From: Clostridiales bacterium UBA1390
GTDB taxonomy: Bacteria > Bacillota > Clostridia > Lachnospirales > Bianqueaceae
Direction of reading: 5' to 3'
Length of the DNA stretch: 42,867 nt
Assembly: GCA_002305315.1 (NCBI GenBank)
Contig: DBQQ01000054.1
Coordinates: forward strand, 1-42,867
The notes under the pieces were generated by a model. That model was not told the origin of the DNA, searched no databases, and saw only the letters and a program-made list of their open reading frames with translations. The translations under genes and the position numbers were made by a program. Shown here in pieces: positions 16,201 to 23,442 of this stretch. Positions within the stretch are counted from its first letter, which is position 1; every line of letters starts with the position of its first letter.

Positions 16201-16837
16201 CCGGGGCTTTTTTGATGTGTATGAGTATGAGCTTCATTTTGGCCCGATGATGTGGGCAATTGGCATCTGCGGCTGTTATGTGCTGGAAATTCTATGCTAT
16301 CTGCTCCTTACCCTCATGACGATCACGCCGTGCGCCGGGGACGGTGAGCACAAGCGTGGGCTGCACAGGCTGTGGTTCCTGCCTGGCATACTCGGCATCT
16401 TTATCGCCTTTGCGCATCTTGTGGGAAACATCTATTTTATGCGCAGCGACTTATACTGTTTGTCTGTCCTGTTCCTGATTCCTATGGCGTTCCTTCTGGG
16501 CTGGTGGCTGACGCATCCGTATAAAAAGGAAAGACCTGTCTATCAAATGCCCGTTACGCAGCCTTATGGACAGCCGGTCTATCAGAGCGTTGGTACTTTT
16601 GATGCTGCTCAGAAAGTAAACTGCTCTGGCTGCGGCCGGGAACTGCTGCCGGACGAGATGTTTTGCGCAGGCTGCGGTACCAGACGCCCGGAACCGTCTC
16701 GGGCCGAACCGGATACTGCAAATCAAAAGGTTTTCTGCTCCGGCTGCGGCAGGGAGCTTCCGCCGGATGAGGATTTCTGCTGCGTTTGCGGTACGCGCAG
16801 GCCAAACCTGTTGCAGGATGAAACCATTGATTTATAA
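13286..16837 (+). CDS. Giant lipase-domain membrane protein with two zinc ribbons
   Basis: A 1183-residue protein. It has a signal peptide (MKKKISMILAVLMLMLCLPV), a long extracellular region, and a lipase-like alpha/beta-hydrolase segment with the nucleophile elbow GHSLGG (Ser563, within FFITGHSLGGAAANLIAAL). A hydrophobic helix follows at about 838-858, then about five more membrane segments (about 868-1090). Two zinc ribbons lie at the C-terminus (CSGCGRELLPDEMFCAGCG and CSGCGRELPPDEDFCCVCG). It could hydrolyse an envelope lipid or ester. Odd feature: GGGAGGAAGAAAA precedes an in-frame ATG at 15878, where a fresh membrane protein would begin (MKETKKLKF), so it may be a fusion or have an internal start. 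The main start at 13286 follows AGCGAGGGG. It is the second gene of the zinc-ribbon cluster. Confidence 0.8.
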   Translation: MKKKISMILAVLMLMLCLPVSAVAASESEEVTIQTEIFSGFDITIPGSIAEKYRWSEGGLEGANWIHFYDRSKFDASGGKSSYELADEEKGYLFSIRQYYYDSDYRYGMGDPLFYELFQPTRNDIVAFYSWGDLSKLMILSVEYADSAPVSVQKEALKIAGYMTPDSDVYLEDVDANPWNLKFANFLLNGRFRNMGQEYFDDTEMQACLFNVAGDDYPELIITNGAADGQSSRAYIYTFSENWQVEYLRTATTEDLNAMPLQPFTAIRGGWGDFLKACGYQIEYLSAQISSADWLGTYRYDDGDQGELYIVKESDASEVRGVYVFRKADGEYDSRAFVWGKDDSSTASEPFQNGNDSIHYHWENDRIVVDYPDGWWPDRTYEWVSDVDGAGEYIPGVPVSYGGATVDFKEWMFEKSADEYDNELATLGAMLCMAAGRGEQEICRLFYQMGIEDDNIWTSNYDNSVEIMGQEIGDGNAYSIAHRPIRLNGEETNLIFIVVRGSVTVNEFIGDHYAEANRDVLGYTAYDYVEDFEKKVWEDVKKYANAHEDLYDKPRAFFITGHSLGGAAANLIAALANNPETGDSWIFMDTDTSRIFSYTYGAIDSIWDDGKEDFPVTTGYDNIHNIYNYFDTFGPNGRETLTAAGNSMIGKFGHIDKFAYRFSWENDLRTSENHIIDNYLRAIVEGAVSCSKPCSCWEVDCPVDVEVIKNGEVVGRITDNQVDESLISANPEVALMVVEDSKRVAVFDSPEAYSLRITATDDGEMSVSTVSFDDSGESYGAAEYPNVEIETGQVFSMELPAADSAGSDPQTPELLVMDGDRISGKVNPDGSISPVNGTGNWLQLALLAAVAILGVLITFLGGRKMKETKKLKFPIASIFAVILAFGLLTNLYRLRVRSGWMDSQIGYRMVVEFGSTYSVLHILYQVLLIGSMILLAVLLFMRKRNSLMAGALAIQALLPAFTLTSFLLNCGSRGFFDVYEYELHFGPMMWAIGICGCYVLEILCYLLLTLMTITPCAGDGEHKRGLHRLWFLPGILGIFIAFAHLVGNIYFMRSDLYCLSVLFLIPMAFLLGWWLTHPYKKERPVYQMPVTQPYGQPVYQSVGTFDAAQKVNCSGCGRELLPDEMFCAGCGTRRPEPSRAEPDTANQKVFCSGCGRELPPDEDFCCVCGTRRPNLLQDETIDL

Positions 16838-16873
16838 AGAGGAAAAGAATTATTAAATGCGAGGTGTTTTACG

Positions 16874-17463
16874 ATGAAAATGAAAAAGTCTATATCATTG
16901 CTTGTCATACTGTGCATTGCGGCCACAATGCTGACTGCCGCGGAAGATTTTCAGAGAAAAGAACGCTGTCGGTCAGCTTTCCCAAAACCGCACGCGTAAC
17001 TGATCAAGGGACAGAAACCATTACAACCTATTCACATGACAGAGTCATCGTCCATGATGACGGCAATATTGAGGTTCGCGGAACAATGCAAAGCGGGGAT
17101 GAAGAACATAGTGTGCAGTGGCTCTATACGCCGGAGGGAAAGCCAGTGGGAAGCCGTGTGATACAGCAGCAATTCGGACAGGAGGATTCTGTATTCTTAT
17201 TTGACAATTATTTTGACTTCGTACCGGGAGAAGACGGTGTCGTAAAGGTGGAAGGAAATACGGTGTATTACGAAGACTATTATGAGGTCTATGACGTAGA
17301 AAACGATATAATCCGTGAAATTACCGTTTATAGCGATGGTCAACCCGGGAACCATTTCAAAATGAATGAATTTGGTCAGCTAATGAAAATGGAACTCTGC
17401 GATTCAAATGGTGTTTATTATGAATTGGAATATACGTACCAGGAGATTCCTGTGGAATCATGA
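16874..17463 (+). pseudogene. Lipoprotein gene frameshifted in its lipobox
   Basis: The ATG at 16874 (after GAGGTG) opens a clear lipoprotein signal: MKMKKSISLLVILCIAATML then TA. At 16939/16940 the frame breaks. Inserting one T there changes GCC GCG to GCC TGC GGA, restores the lipobox L-T-A-C, and joins the rest of the ORF (FSEKRTLSVSFPK onwards, open to 17463), giving about 196 residues. As it stands the signal-peptide frame stops near 17000, and the long ORF has only a GTG at 16864 that gives a non-signal N-terminus. The mature part is acidic and beta-rich. It sits in the same operon as two intact lipoproteins with similar signals. A sequencing error is the main alternative to a real mutation. 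Confidence 0.75.
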
Positions 17464-17496
17464 TACGCAGATACTAAAAACAAGGAGGATTTACTT

Positions 17497-18375
17497 ATGA
17501 ATGACAAAAAATACAGTCCCGGTACTTCCGAAACGGAAGAGTTGATAGACGGCAGCTTTCGCTCTGCGATGAATTATATAGTCTCACTTGTGAAAAGCTG
17601 GAAACTGAATCCGCTTCAGCGCACTTTGGCAATCATTTCCGCCGTCAGCTCGCTTTTTTTGCTGATCAATCTCAATGGCCAGATGTACATCTGGATGTGT
17701 GCGCTTGCCGGTCTTTTACAGCTTTGGATGTGCGTGAAGAAAGTGAAGATAGAATCTTTCACCATGGCTTTTACATATTCCTTGTTTAGCGTCGGCAGCC
17801 TGATTACGGCAATTCAGCAGATTATCAATTACGGCGGATATTATTTCTCTGGCTGGCGTGGAGCAGAACGGGTAATTGTTCAACTGGTATTGTATACATT
17901 GGTTACTATGGCATGGATTTTGGCATTGAAAAAAGACGAAAATAAAAACACTCTTCGGCTTGTTTTCTTTGTCATCTCCTGTGTGTTTGGCGCATACGAG
18001 GCCATATATGTCCTGCTCGCTCTGCGGACAAGCTTTAAGCTTGCCCTGTACGGTTTGGCATGGATCGGTTTTATTGCCGTATTTGCCATACAGGTTTTCG
18101 CGCTTTATCGAAAAAACGCCCTGCAACGTCAAACCTTCGTGCAGAGCGTCAATAGCGGTATAAATTCCATCAATCCACAGATGCCGTATTGTTCGCACGA
18201 GCAGCCGCAAACAACCGCACTGCAGCAGGAGCAGCCTTCCGCTATACCGGAGGAGGCACAGACTCCGTCTTTTGCGAGGGAAACAATTTACTGCACACAG
18301 TGCGGCGCTGCTATGAACAGCCATTCCATGTTCTGCACGAAATGCGGCGCAAGATTGAAAAACGATCCGGTGTGA
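17497..18375 (+). CDS. Multipass membrane protein with C-terminal zinc ribbon
   Basis: A 292-residue protein with a soluble N-terminus, about six hydrophobic segments between residues 45 and 210, a Gln/Pro-rich linker (about 225-260) and a C-terminal zinc ribbon (CTQCGAAMNSHSMFCTKCG). The ATG at 17497 follows AAGGAGG. The membrane core does not match a family that I recognise. The zinc ribbon is of the same type as in three other proteins of this cluster, which suggests that these proteins act together at the membrane. Spacing to both neighbours is short and on the same strand, consistent with one transcript. Confidence 0.8.
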   Translation: MNDKKYSPGTSETEELIDGSFRSAMNYIVSLVKSWKLNPLQRTLAIISAVSSLFLLINLNGQMYIWMCALAGLLQLWMCVKKVKIESFTMAFTYSLFSVGSLITAIQQIINYGGYYFSGWRGAERVIVQLVLYTLVTMAWILALKKDENKNTLRLVFFVISCVFGAYEAIYVLLALRTSFKLALYGLAWIGFIAVFAIQVFALYRKNALQRQTFVQSVNSGINSINPQMPYCSHEQPQTTALQQEQPSAIPEEAQTPSFARETIYCTQCGAAMNSHSMFCTKCGARLKNDPV

Positions 18376-18444
18376 TAACCGGGCGCATCGCTTTTTTATA
18401 GTGACAAACAAAAAGACTTTTACAAAAAATCAGGAGGGAAAATT

Positions 18445-18762
18445 ATGAGAACAAATGTAAAATTACGTCTATTATCCGTACTACTGGCGGTTGTCCTGTG
18501 TGCCACAATGTTGACTGCCTGCGGAGGCTCAAAGCTCGATGGCACATATCGCTCTCAGGGTCTTATTTCCCAATCGTTTACCTTTGACGGAGACCAGGTG
18601 ACCATGTCTGCTTTCGGCGTCAATGCCAGCGGCACATATCGGATCGAGGGTGATCAAATCATCATCACGTATTCCCTGTTTGGTCAGGAATACACTTGGG
18701 AGCAATCCTTTTCGCAGTCGGGAAATGTGATTAACATCGGTGGTACCGAATTCAAAAAATAA
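18445..18762 (+). CDS. Small lipoprotein with a beta-rich domain
   Basis: A 105-residue lipoprotein. The signal MRTNVKLRLLSVLLAVVLC leads to the lipobox LTAC, then GGSKLDGTYRS. The mature part has repeated GTYR...GDQ units typical of small lipocalin-like or DUF5640-like domains, which are often found next to Firmicute zinc-ribbon proteins. The ATG at 18445 follows AGGAGGG. It ends 18 bases before the next lipoprotein, so the two are cotranscribed. It is probably tethered to the outer face of the membrane; its ligand is unknown. Confidence 0.82.
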   Translation: MRTNVKLRLLSVLLAVVLCATMLTACGGSKLDGTYRSQGLISQSFTFDGDQVTMSAFGVNASGTYRIEGDQIIITYSLFGQEYTWEQSFSQSGNVINIGGTEFKK

Positions 18763-18780
18763 CGAAAGGGGGGAATAATT

Positions 18781-19176
18781 GTGAAAAAACTGATTGCATT
18801 ACTGCTGGCGATTGCCGCGTTATTGTCACTGAGTGCCTGCGGAGGTAGCAGTGATTTACCGTCCTTGTCCGGGTACTATGAATGTGAGAGCTATGCCTTT
18901 GACATCAGCGCCCTGGAATTTGAATCGGACGGAACGGTAACGCTTTACATGGACTGGAATTATACGGGTACATACAAAGCTAAAGGCGATGGCTATGTGC
19001 TTGAGATCACCGGCGGGCAGAGTTCAGTTTCCGGTCTGCTGGCAAAAGAGAAAAACGATGCCTACAAGATTACCGTTGAACCCAACGACGACGGAACACT
19101 TACGGTGTATTTAAAAGCAAAGAGCGGATATATCTACTACGGAGATCCGTCCGCCGTATTCTCGCCAAAATCGTAA
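18781..19176 (+). CDS. Small lipoprotein
   Basis: A 131-residue lipoprotein that starts with GTG at 18781 after AAAGGGGGG. The signal is MKKLIALLLAIAALLSLSAC with lipobox LSAC. The mature part is rich in Tyr and acidic residues and has the same pattern of short beta strands (GYYECE, GTYKAKGDGY, GTLTVYL) as the preceding lipoprotein, so the two may be distant paralogues. It belongs to the zinc-ribbon and lipoprotein cluster. No catalytic motif is visible. Confidence 0.82.
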   Translation: MKKLIALLLAIAALLSLSACGGSSDLPSLSGYYECESYAFDISALEFESDGTVTLYMDWNYTGTYKAKGDGYVLEITGGQSSVSGLLAKEKNDAYKITVEPNDDGTLTVYLKAKSGYIYYGDPSAVFSPKS

Positions 19177-19250
19177 AAAATGGGCGCCAATACCGCCACT
19201 TTCATAACGGCGGTACAGAAATAAGAAAGGAAAAAAAGGAGGAAAAAATT

Positions 19251-19718
19251 ATGGGTGAAATTATTGTAGCAGTCGTTCTGATTGTTGTAGCTATTGGCTT
19301 CTCGGCATGGTGGAAAGGACGCTTGATTGGTCAAGGAAAAATCATCCAGCGTGCCAGTGACTTCGTTGAATATGCGGAGATTTTCACAATTCGTCCTATC
19401 CCCAACGAAGAGTATGCCGCGGCCTTAAAAGCATTGGATTTAAAGAAAACCGGTACTTCGCTGGAGGGAAACACAAAAGCCGTCAAATTTACCGGTGCAT
19501 ATTTCAGTGCAAGTATCCGTTGCGTGGAACAGACTGATACAAACAGTGTATATCGCTTTGAGTTTGATAGCTGGAAAGTAAAGTACGGAAGCCCTTCTTT
19601 TGAAAATGAAATGAATATGCTCCTTACCATGGTGGAGAAAATGTTCGTCCAGCTTGATCCGAATGCACAGGTGTCTACGGTCAAGAACGAAATCACAACA
19701 AAACGCAGTATTTTCTAA
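19251..19718 (+). CDS. Membrane-anchored hypothetical protein
   Basis: A 155-residue protein with a single N-terminal membrane segment (about residues 3-20) and a soluble domain with alternating strands and a helix. The ATG at 19251 follows AAAGGAGG. I do not recognise the domain. It is on the same strand as, and close to, the preceding lipoprotein and the following small membrane protein. No zinc ribbon is present, but the context places it in the same envelope cluster. Confidence 0.72.
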   Translation: MGEIIVAVVLIVVAIGFSAWWKGRLIGQGKIIQRASDFVEYAEIFTIRPIPNEEYAAALKALDLKKTGTSLEGNTKAVKFTGAYFSASIRCVEQTDTNSVYRFEFDSWKVKYGSPSFENEMNMLLTMVEKMFVQLDPNAQVSTVKNEITTKRSIF

Positions 19719-19736
19719 GAAAGCGGGAGGAATTCT

Positions 19737-19916
19737 ATGAACGATTATGTAATATTTGCGATTTTTGCTGCAATTGTAGCTGCGCTTATGGTGATTTGTA
19801 AACTTGTCTATAACACAATTGCAAAAGCAGCAGATAAAAGTAAAGATATGAAAGATAGAGCATCGGGTGCTTATAGGGAATCCGAAAAGCAGAATTTAGC
19901 AGACCGATTCAAATAA
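19737..19916 (+). CDS. Small single-pass membrane protein
   Basis: A 59-residue ORF with ATG at 19737 after CGGGAGG and a stop at 19916. Residues about 5-25 form a membrane segment, and the rest is a charged tail ending NLADRFK. The next gene contains the related phrase NLADRFQ, so both may present the same short motif on the cytoplasmic side. It is spaced 18 and 13 bases from its neighbours, as expected for an operon member. No family is recognised. Confidence 0.62.
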   Translation: MNDYVIFAIFAAIVAALMVICKLVYNTIAKAADKSKDMKDRASGAYRESEKQNLADRFK

Positions 19917-19929
19917 TGGAGGAATAAAA

Positions 19930-20313
19930 ATGAGAAATAGAACTTATGCGTATAACGGCATCATCTTAGGTATTTTGTTTGGTATGGCTGCTGGAGCCTA
20001 TACGGAAAGCATCCCAATTGGCGTGATCGTTGCGATCCTTGGAAGCGTAGTTTGTTTCCTGGTCATTCGTTTTCTTGAGAATATGCTGGGCAAGGGCATC
20101 GATAAGGCGACCGATGCGGTGGCCAATCAATTCGCAAAAAGAAGCCAAAAGAATGAGCCTGCGTCCGGCAACCTGGCAGACCGTTTTCAAGCTTCCGTGC
20201 CTTCTCAGCCAACTGCCACGCAAGCCGGTGCTTTTTGCACAAAATGTGGCGCTGCGGTAAAACCCGGCAGCGCTTTCTGCGCGAAGTGTGGAGCAGAACT
20301 GAAAAAGAACTGA
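19930..20313 (+). CDS. Two-TM protein with C-terminal zinc ribbon
   Basis: A 127-residue protein with two membrane segments (about residues 10-27 and 30-50), a linker containing NLADRFQASVPSQ, and a C-terminal zinc ribbon (CTKCGAAVKPGSAFCAKCG). The ATG at 19930 follows ATGGAGG. It is the last gene of the zinc-ribbon cluster; terminator-like hairpins follow. The ribbon would be cytoplasmic with this topology. Its function is unknown, but it shares its architecture with the 292-residue protein upstream. Confidence 0.8.
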   Translation: MRNRTYAYNGIILGILFGMAAGAYTESIPIGVIVAILGSVVCFLVIRFLENMLGKGIDKATDAVANQFAKRSQKNEPASGNLADRFQASVPSQPTATQAGAFCTKCGAAVKPGSAFCAKCGAELKKN

Positions 20314-20325
20314 ATACGAAACCCG

Positions 20326-20361
20326 AACAGAAAAGGCCGCAGCAATGCAGCCTTCTCTGTT
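20326..20361 (+). terminator. Imperfect terminator-like hairpin after the cluster
   Basis: AACAGA...GGC.GC pairs with GC.GCC...TCTGTT. The T run is weak (TTGCAATCTTG), so termination here may be partial. Confidence 0.4.
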
Positions 20362-20422
20362 GCAATCTTGGTTTAATTCGATACGCTGACATAGTAATAA
20401 TAACAGGAAATCTCTGCAACGG

Positions 20423-20464
20423 AAAAATCCTCAATGCCTATAATGGTGCTGAGGATTTTTCTTG
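20423..20464. terminator. Bidirectional terminator
   Basis: AAAAATCCTCA (20423-20433) and TGAGGATTTTT (20450-20460) form an 11-bp stem with T runs on both strands. It lies between the end of the rightward zinc-ribbon cluster and the end of a leftward gene fragment. Confidence 0.75.
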
Positions 20465-20479
20465 TCCGCAAATATAGTT

Positions 20480-20767
20480 TTACTTGTCCAATAAGTTCAC
20501 GTCAAAATCCAGCTCTAAATCATTTGCGTTTCTTGAAATAACCCGATATACACAAACGTCGACTTTTTCCTGTAAATCTTCTCTCAATAGCTTTCCCAGA
20601 TCAATTAAATAATCATCATTAGATTCTTCCTGCACGATAGGCAGAAGCTGTTTGCCAACCTCGGATAAGGGATAGCTTCGGTAGCGAAAAGTGTTGAACT
20701 GTTCATTGCTCGATTCAAATAGAATCATCAAATCAGAATCATTAAAGAATCCGTACTCGATCAACAC
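20480..20767 (-). pseudogene. C-terminal fragment of a leftward gene, possibly DUF2806-like
   Basis: A 95-codon ORF that opens abruptly at a GTG with a stop immediately upstream and no ribosome site. The segment YRSYPLSEVGKQLLPIV resembles the C-terminus of DUF2806-type phage-associated proteins, but I am unsure. The sequence just to its right belongs to a recombinase gene on the other strand, so this gene was probably cut by the same rearrangement. It is unlikely to be functional. Confidence 0.45.
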
Positions 20768-21504
20768 CTAAGATTTCTTCTCAGCCAGTTACGCTTAAAA
20801 CACTCCATAAGGTTCTCGTAAACCCCTATTACAAAGGTGTTGTAAAATATAAGGGCGTTGAGTATCCTGGAAGTCATGAAGCGCTTGTAGATACTGAAAC
20901 TTGGGACAAAGTTCAAGCGATACTTGCATCGAGGATTAACGGCACTCGCAATCTTAAACATCCCCATTTTCTAAAAAGTAGCATTTTCTGCGCATACTGT
21001 GGCGAACGAATGATGGTGAGCAATGAAAAGAAAAAGGATGGCACTATATATCCATATTTTGTATGCAGTGGGCGTCATAGTAAACGGAGAAAAGATTGCA
21101 CAACAAAGGCTGTTCTGATAGATGTTGTAGAGAAAGAGATTGAAAAAATCTATGAAGCATACCAGCTTCCACCGGAAGTCCGAATTCTGCTGGAATCTTG
21201 CATACAAGAAATGATCTCCACAGAAAGAGCAAAATATGATGCCGAGCTGGATGGACTTAAAGGTGAAAAAGCCAAGCTGGAAAACAAGCGAAAAAAACTT
21301 CTTGAAGCTCATTACTGCGATGCAATTCCGCTAGACCTTCTCAAATCCGAGCAACAGAAAATCGCAAAAGAATTGAGCAGCATTGAGCATGAAATCAAAA
21401 TGCACGATACTGCAAAAGCCAGATGGCGATACTTCGCAGGAACATTTGCTGGATCGGCTGCAGACATTGATCTTCCAGATCAGTATGGTGGCCAATATCA
21501 GTGA
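20761..21504 (+). pseudogene. Large serine recombinase, C-terminal fragment
   Basis: The open frame from about 20761 encodes the recombinase domain (NPYYKGVVKYKGVEYPGSHE, then TWDKVQAIL), the zinc ribbon (CAYCGERMM...CSGRHSKRRKDC) and the coiled coil (KAKLENKRKKL) of large serine recombinases. The N-terminal resolvase domain with the catalytic Ser is missing; the left junction is at about 20761, against an unrelated gene fragment. The recombinase-like sequence ends at about 21400, where phage portal coding begins in another frame. The ORF runs on to 21504 only by chance. It is an inactive remnant, probably of the prophage integrase. Confidence 0.85.
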
Positions 21505-21937
21505 TGAAAACTTCGGTTCTTCTTCAGGAATTGCATTGAAATACAAGCTGCAGGCTATGAGCAATCTGGCGATGACCAAGCAGCGGAAGTTTACATCCGG
21601 AATGAATCGGCGGTACAAGCTGATATTCAGCAATCCGGTATCTGGAATGAGGGCGGATGATTGGGTAAAGCTGAACTATACGTTCACACAAAATATTCCT
21701 TCTAACCTTTTAGAAGAGTCGCAGATTGCTGGAAACCTGGCCGGGATCGTCAGTCAGCAGACGCAGCTCTCTGTTTTGTCATGTGTGGACAACGTACAGT
21801 AGGAAATGGAACAGATCAAGAGGGAGGAAGACGATGGAATTACAGAAGGATTCCCCATCAATAGGACTGTAGAGGTGGAAGATGTCATACTGGACGGACA
21901 GACAGGAACAACTAAAGCGGACGGCGGAGAAGGATGA
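21402..21937 (+). pseudogene. Phage portal protein, C-terminal fragment with amber stop
   Basis: From about 21402 the frame that includes ORF 21383-21802 matches the C-terminus of SPP1-type portal proteins (LLDRLQTLIFQISMVANISD, then GIALKYKLQAMSN). The N-terminal portion is missing, replaced by recombinase sequence. An in-frame TAG at 21800-21802 interrupts it. After that the frame stays open to 21937 with the expected acidic tail (EMEQIKREEDDGITEGFP), overlapping the start of the head protein gene. Both the deletion and the amber codon make it inactive. Confidence 0.8.
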
Positions 21938-23201
21938 AGCAGCCTTAAAAAAGCGTCTGGAAAAGTTCTATGATGCTGAGTTTAAACGTCTTGATAAAGA
22001 AATCGCAGCATATTATCAGCAGTATGGAGAAGATAATGTCATTACTTATCGGAGACTACTCCAAAACTTATCAGAAGAGGATATGACACTCCTCATGGAG
22101 AGGATGGAAGCGTTCGTCCAAAAATATCCGCAATATGCTGATCTGATGCCGGTTAGAGAATCGATATATCGCTTGGACCGCCTACAAGGTTTACAGTACT
22201 CTGTATATATGACGCAGGCGGAAATTGCCGGGTATACTGACGAACAGATGAAGCCATATCTAACAAAGTTATCGCAGAAAGGCCTAAATTACGGTATGGA
22301 AACATTGGGATTTGGGAAAAATTTCTATTCTATTAATTCCGATGTAGTGAAGCAGTTTGTGGATACGCCGTGGTGTAATGGAGAGAACTTCTCCACGCGG
22401 ATCTGGAATGATACGCAGAAGCTGGCACAGTACCTTTCTACAGACATCGCACATGGCTTTGCCAGAGGTGATAGCTATGATAGGCTTGTCAGGAATCTTC
22501 AGCAGAGATTCAGCCGAGTAAATCGCAGGGATGCCTATCGGCTGATCTATACAGAGGGAACCTATGTAATGGCAGAAAGCAGCATAAAGCCATTCGAAGA
22601 TGATTTTGAACAGTATAGGATTTCTCCGGTTCTGGATGGAAAGACTTGTTCGATCTGCCGCGGGATAAGAGATCAAGTGTTTGAAATTAAAGACAGAAAG
22701 CCGGGGGTGAACTTCCCGCCTCTTCATCCCAGGTGCCGCTGTACTCATGAGATTGTTGTGGAGGACTGGGACAAATGGATAGATGATTATGTGGCAAATC
22801 ATTCTGGCGATAAAAAGCAGGCAGAAAAGGTTACAGGGCGCTTGAAGGATGGCGAAAAAAGTGCTATAATAAAATTGCCGAGATACAAAGAGGCTGTTAT
22901 CCCAGCATCAAAATTTACTCAATATGCATTGAATCCGGATAAAGATGTAGATAAGGCCAAGGCGTTTAAAAGTGCTTTAGGGTACGATTTGGAAAATGCG
23001 AAGGATTTAATAGAGCAAATCAATGCAAAGCTTCCAGAGTATGAGGCGATTCAAAAAGGAGATCGAGGATGGGGGATGACGTATGAAGTAATTATGGACA
23101 TCACGGGTCCAAACGGAAAGACAGCAAAAGTATTAACAGCATGGATAGATGATAAGAATAACGGAGAAATGAGATTGACTACAGTCCATGTTGATGATTA
23201 A
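21882..23201 (+). CDS. MuF-type phage head protein with C-terminal toxin-like domain
   Basis: A 439-residue protein. Residues about 1-305 form a phage minor head (SPP1 gp7/MuF) region, with the conserved LDGKTCSICRGIRDQVF and NFPPLHPRCRCTHEI motifs. Residues about 330-439 form a separate domain (IPASKFTQYALNPDKD... GYDLENAKDLIEQINAKLP) that resembles DUF6883-type toxin domains of polymorphic toxins; this assignment is from memory. MuF proteins with toxin tails are known and thought to be delivered with the phage particle. The ATG at 21882 follows AGGTGGA. A small gene right behind it is a candidate immunity gene. Unlike its neighbours, the gene is intact. Confidence 0.82.
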   Translation: MSYWTDRQEQLKRTAEKDEAALKKRLEKFYDAEFKRLDKEIAAYYQQYGEDNVITYRRLLQNLSEEDMTLLMERMEAFVQKYPQYADLMPVRESIYRLDRLQGLQYSVYMTQAEIAGYTDEQMKPYLTKLSQKGLNYGMETLGFGKNFYSINSDVVKQFVDTPWCNGENFSTRIWNDTQKLAQYLSTDIAHGFARGDSYDRLVRNLQQRFSRVNRRDAYRLIYTEGTYVMAESSIKPFEDDFEQYRISPVLDGKTCSICRGIRDQVFEIKDRKPGVNFPPLHPRCRCTHEIVVEDWDKWIDDYVANHSGDKKQAEKVTGRLKDGEKSAIIKLPRYKEAVIPASKFTQYALNPDKDVDKAKAFKSALGYDLENAKDLIEQINAKLPEYEAIQKGDRGWGMTYEVIMDITGPNGKTAKVLTAWIDDKNNGEMRLTTVHVDD

Positions 23202-23214
23202 GGAGATGAACTCT

Positions 23215-23379
23215 ATGATTGAGCTTTATGAAAAGTACAAATTAAAGGATGGTCGGACCGGGACAGTAGTGGAGATTTTGGGAGACGGAGATGCCTGCAT
23301 CTTTGAAGTTGATAAAAAAGGTTTTGATGATCGCGTAATAACGATTATGCAAGATGAAATAAAGGAGAAAATATCATAA
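23215..23379 (+). CDS. Small DUF4926-like protein, candidate immunity factor
   Basis: A 54-residue protein (MIELYEKYKLKDGRTGTVVE, then ILGDGDACIFEVDKKG) with the fold-defining pattern of DUF4926 proteins: an N-terminal element, a GTVVE strand and an acidic strand. The ATG at 23215 follows AAGGAG 9 bases upstream. It begins 13 bases after the stop of the toxin-tailed head protein. Small DUF4926 proteins occur behind toxin-domain genes, so an immunity role is a reasonable inference. A hairpin follows. Confidence 0.65.
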   Translation: MIELYEKYKLKDGRTGTVVEILGDGDACIFEVDKKGFDDRVITIMQDEIKEKIS

Positions 23380-23412
23380 ACCACCAGTCAGAAATGGCAG
23401 GTGGTTTTCTTA
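23377..23412 (+). terminator. Hairpin after the candidate immunity gene
   Basis: AACCACC (23379-23385) and GGTGGTT (23400-23406) form a stem followed by TTCTT. It overlaps the stop codon. The T run is moderate, so read-through is likely. Confidence 0.5.
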
Positions 23413-23442
23413 TGCCCGATTTTTAGAAGAAAGGAGAGAGCT

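Noticed and set aside
16864..16938. GTG start at 16864 for the 199-codon ORF
   Set aside because: The overlapping frame from ATG 16874 gives a perfect lipoprotein signal, so the GTG-led N-terminus is an artefact of the frameshift.
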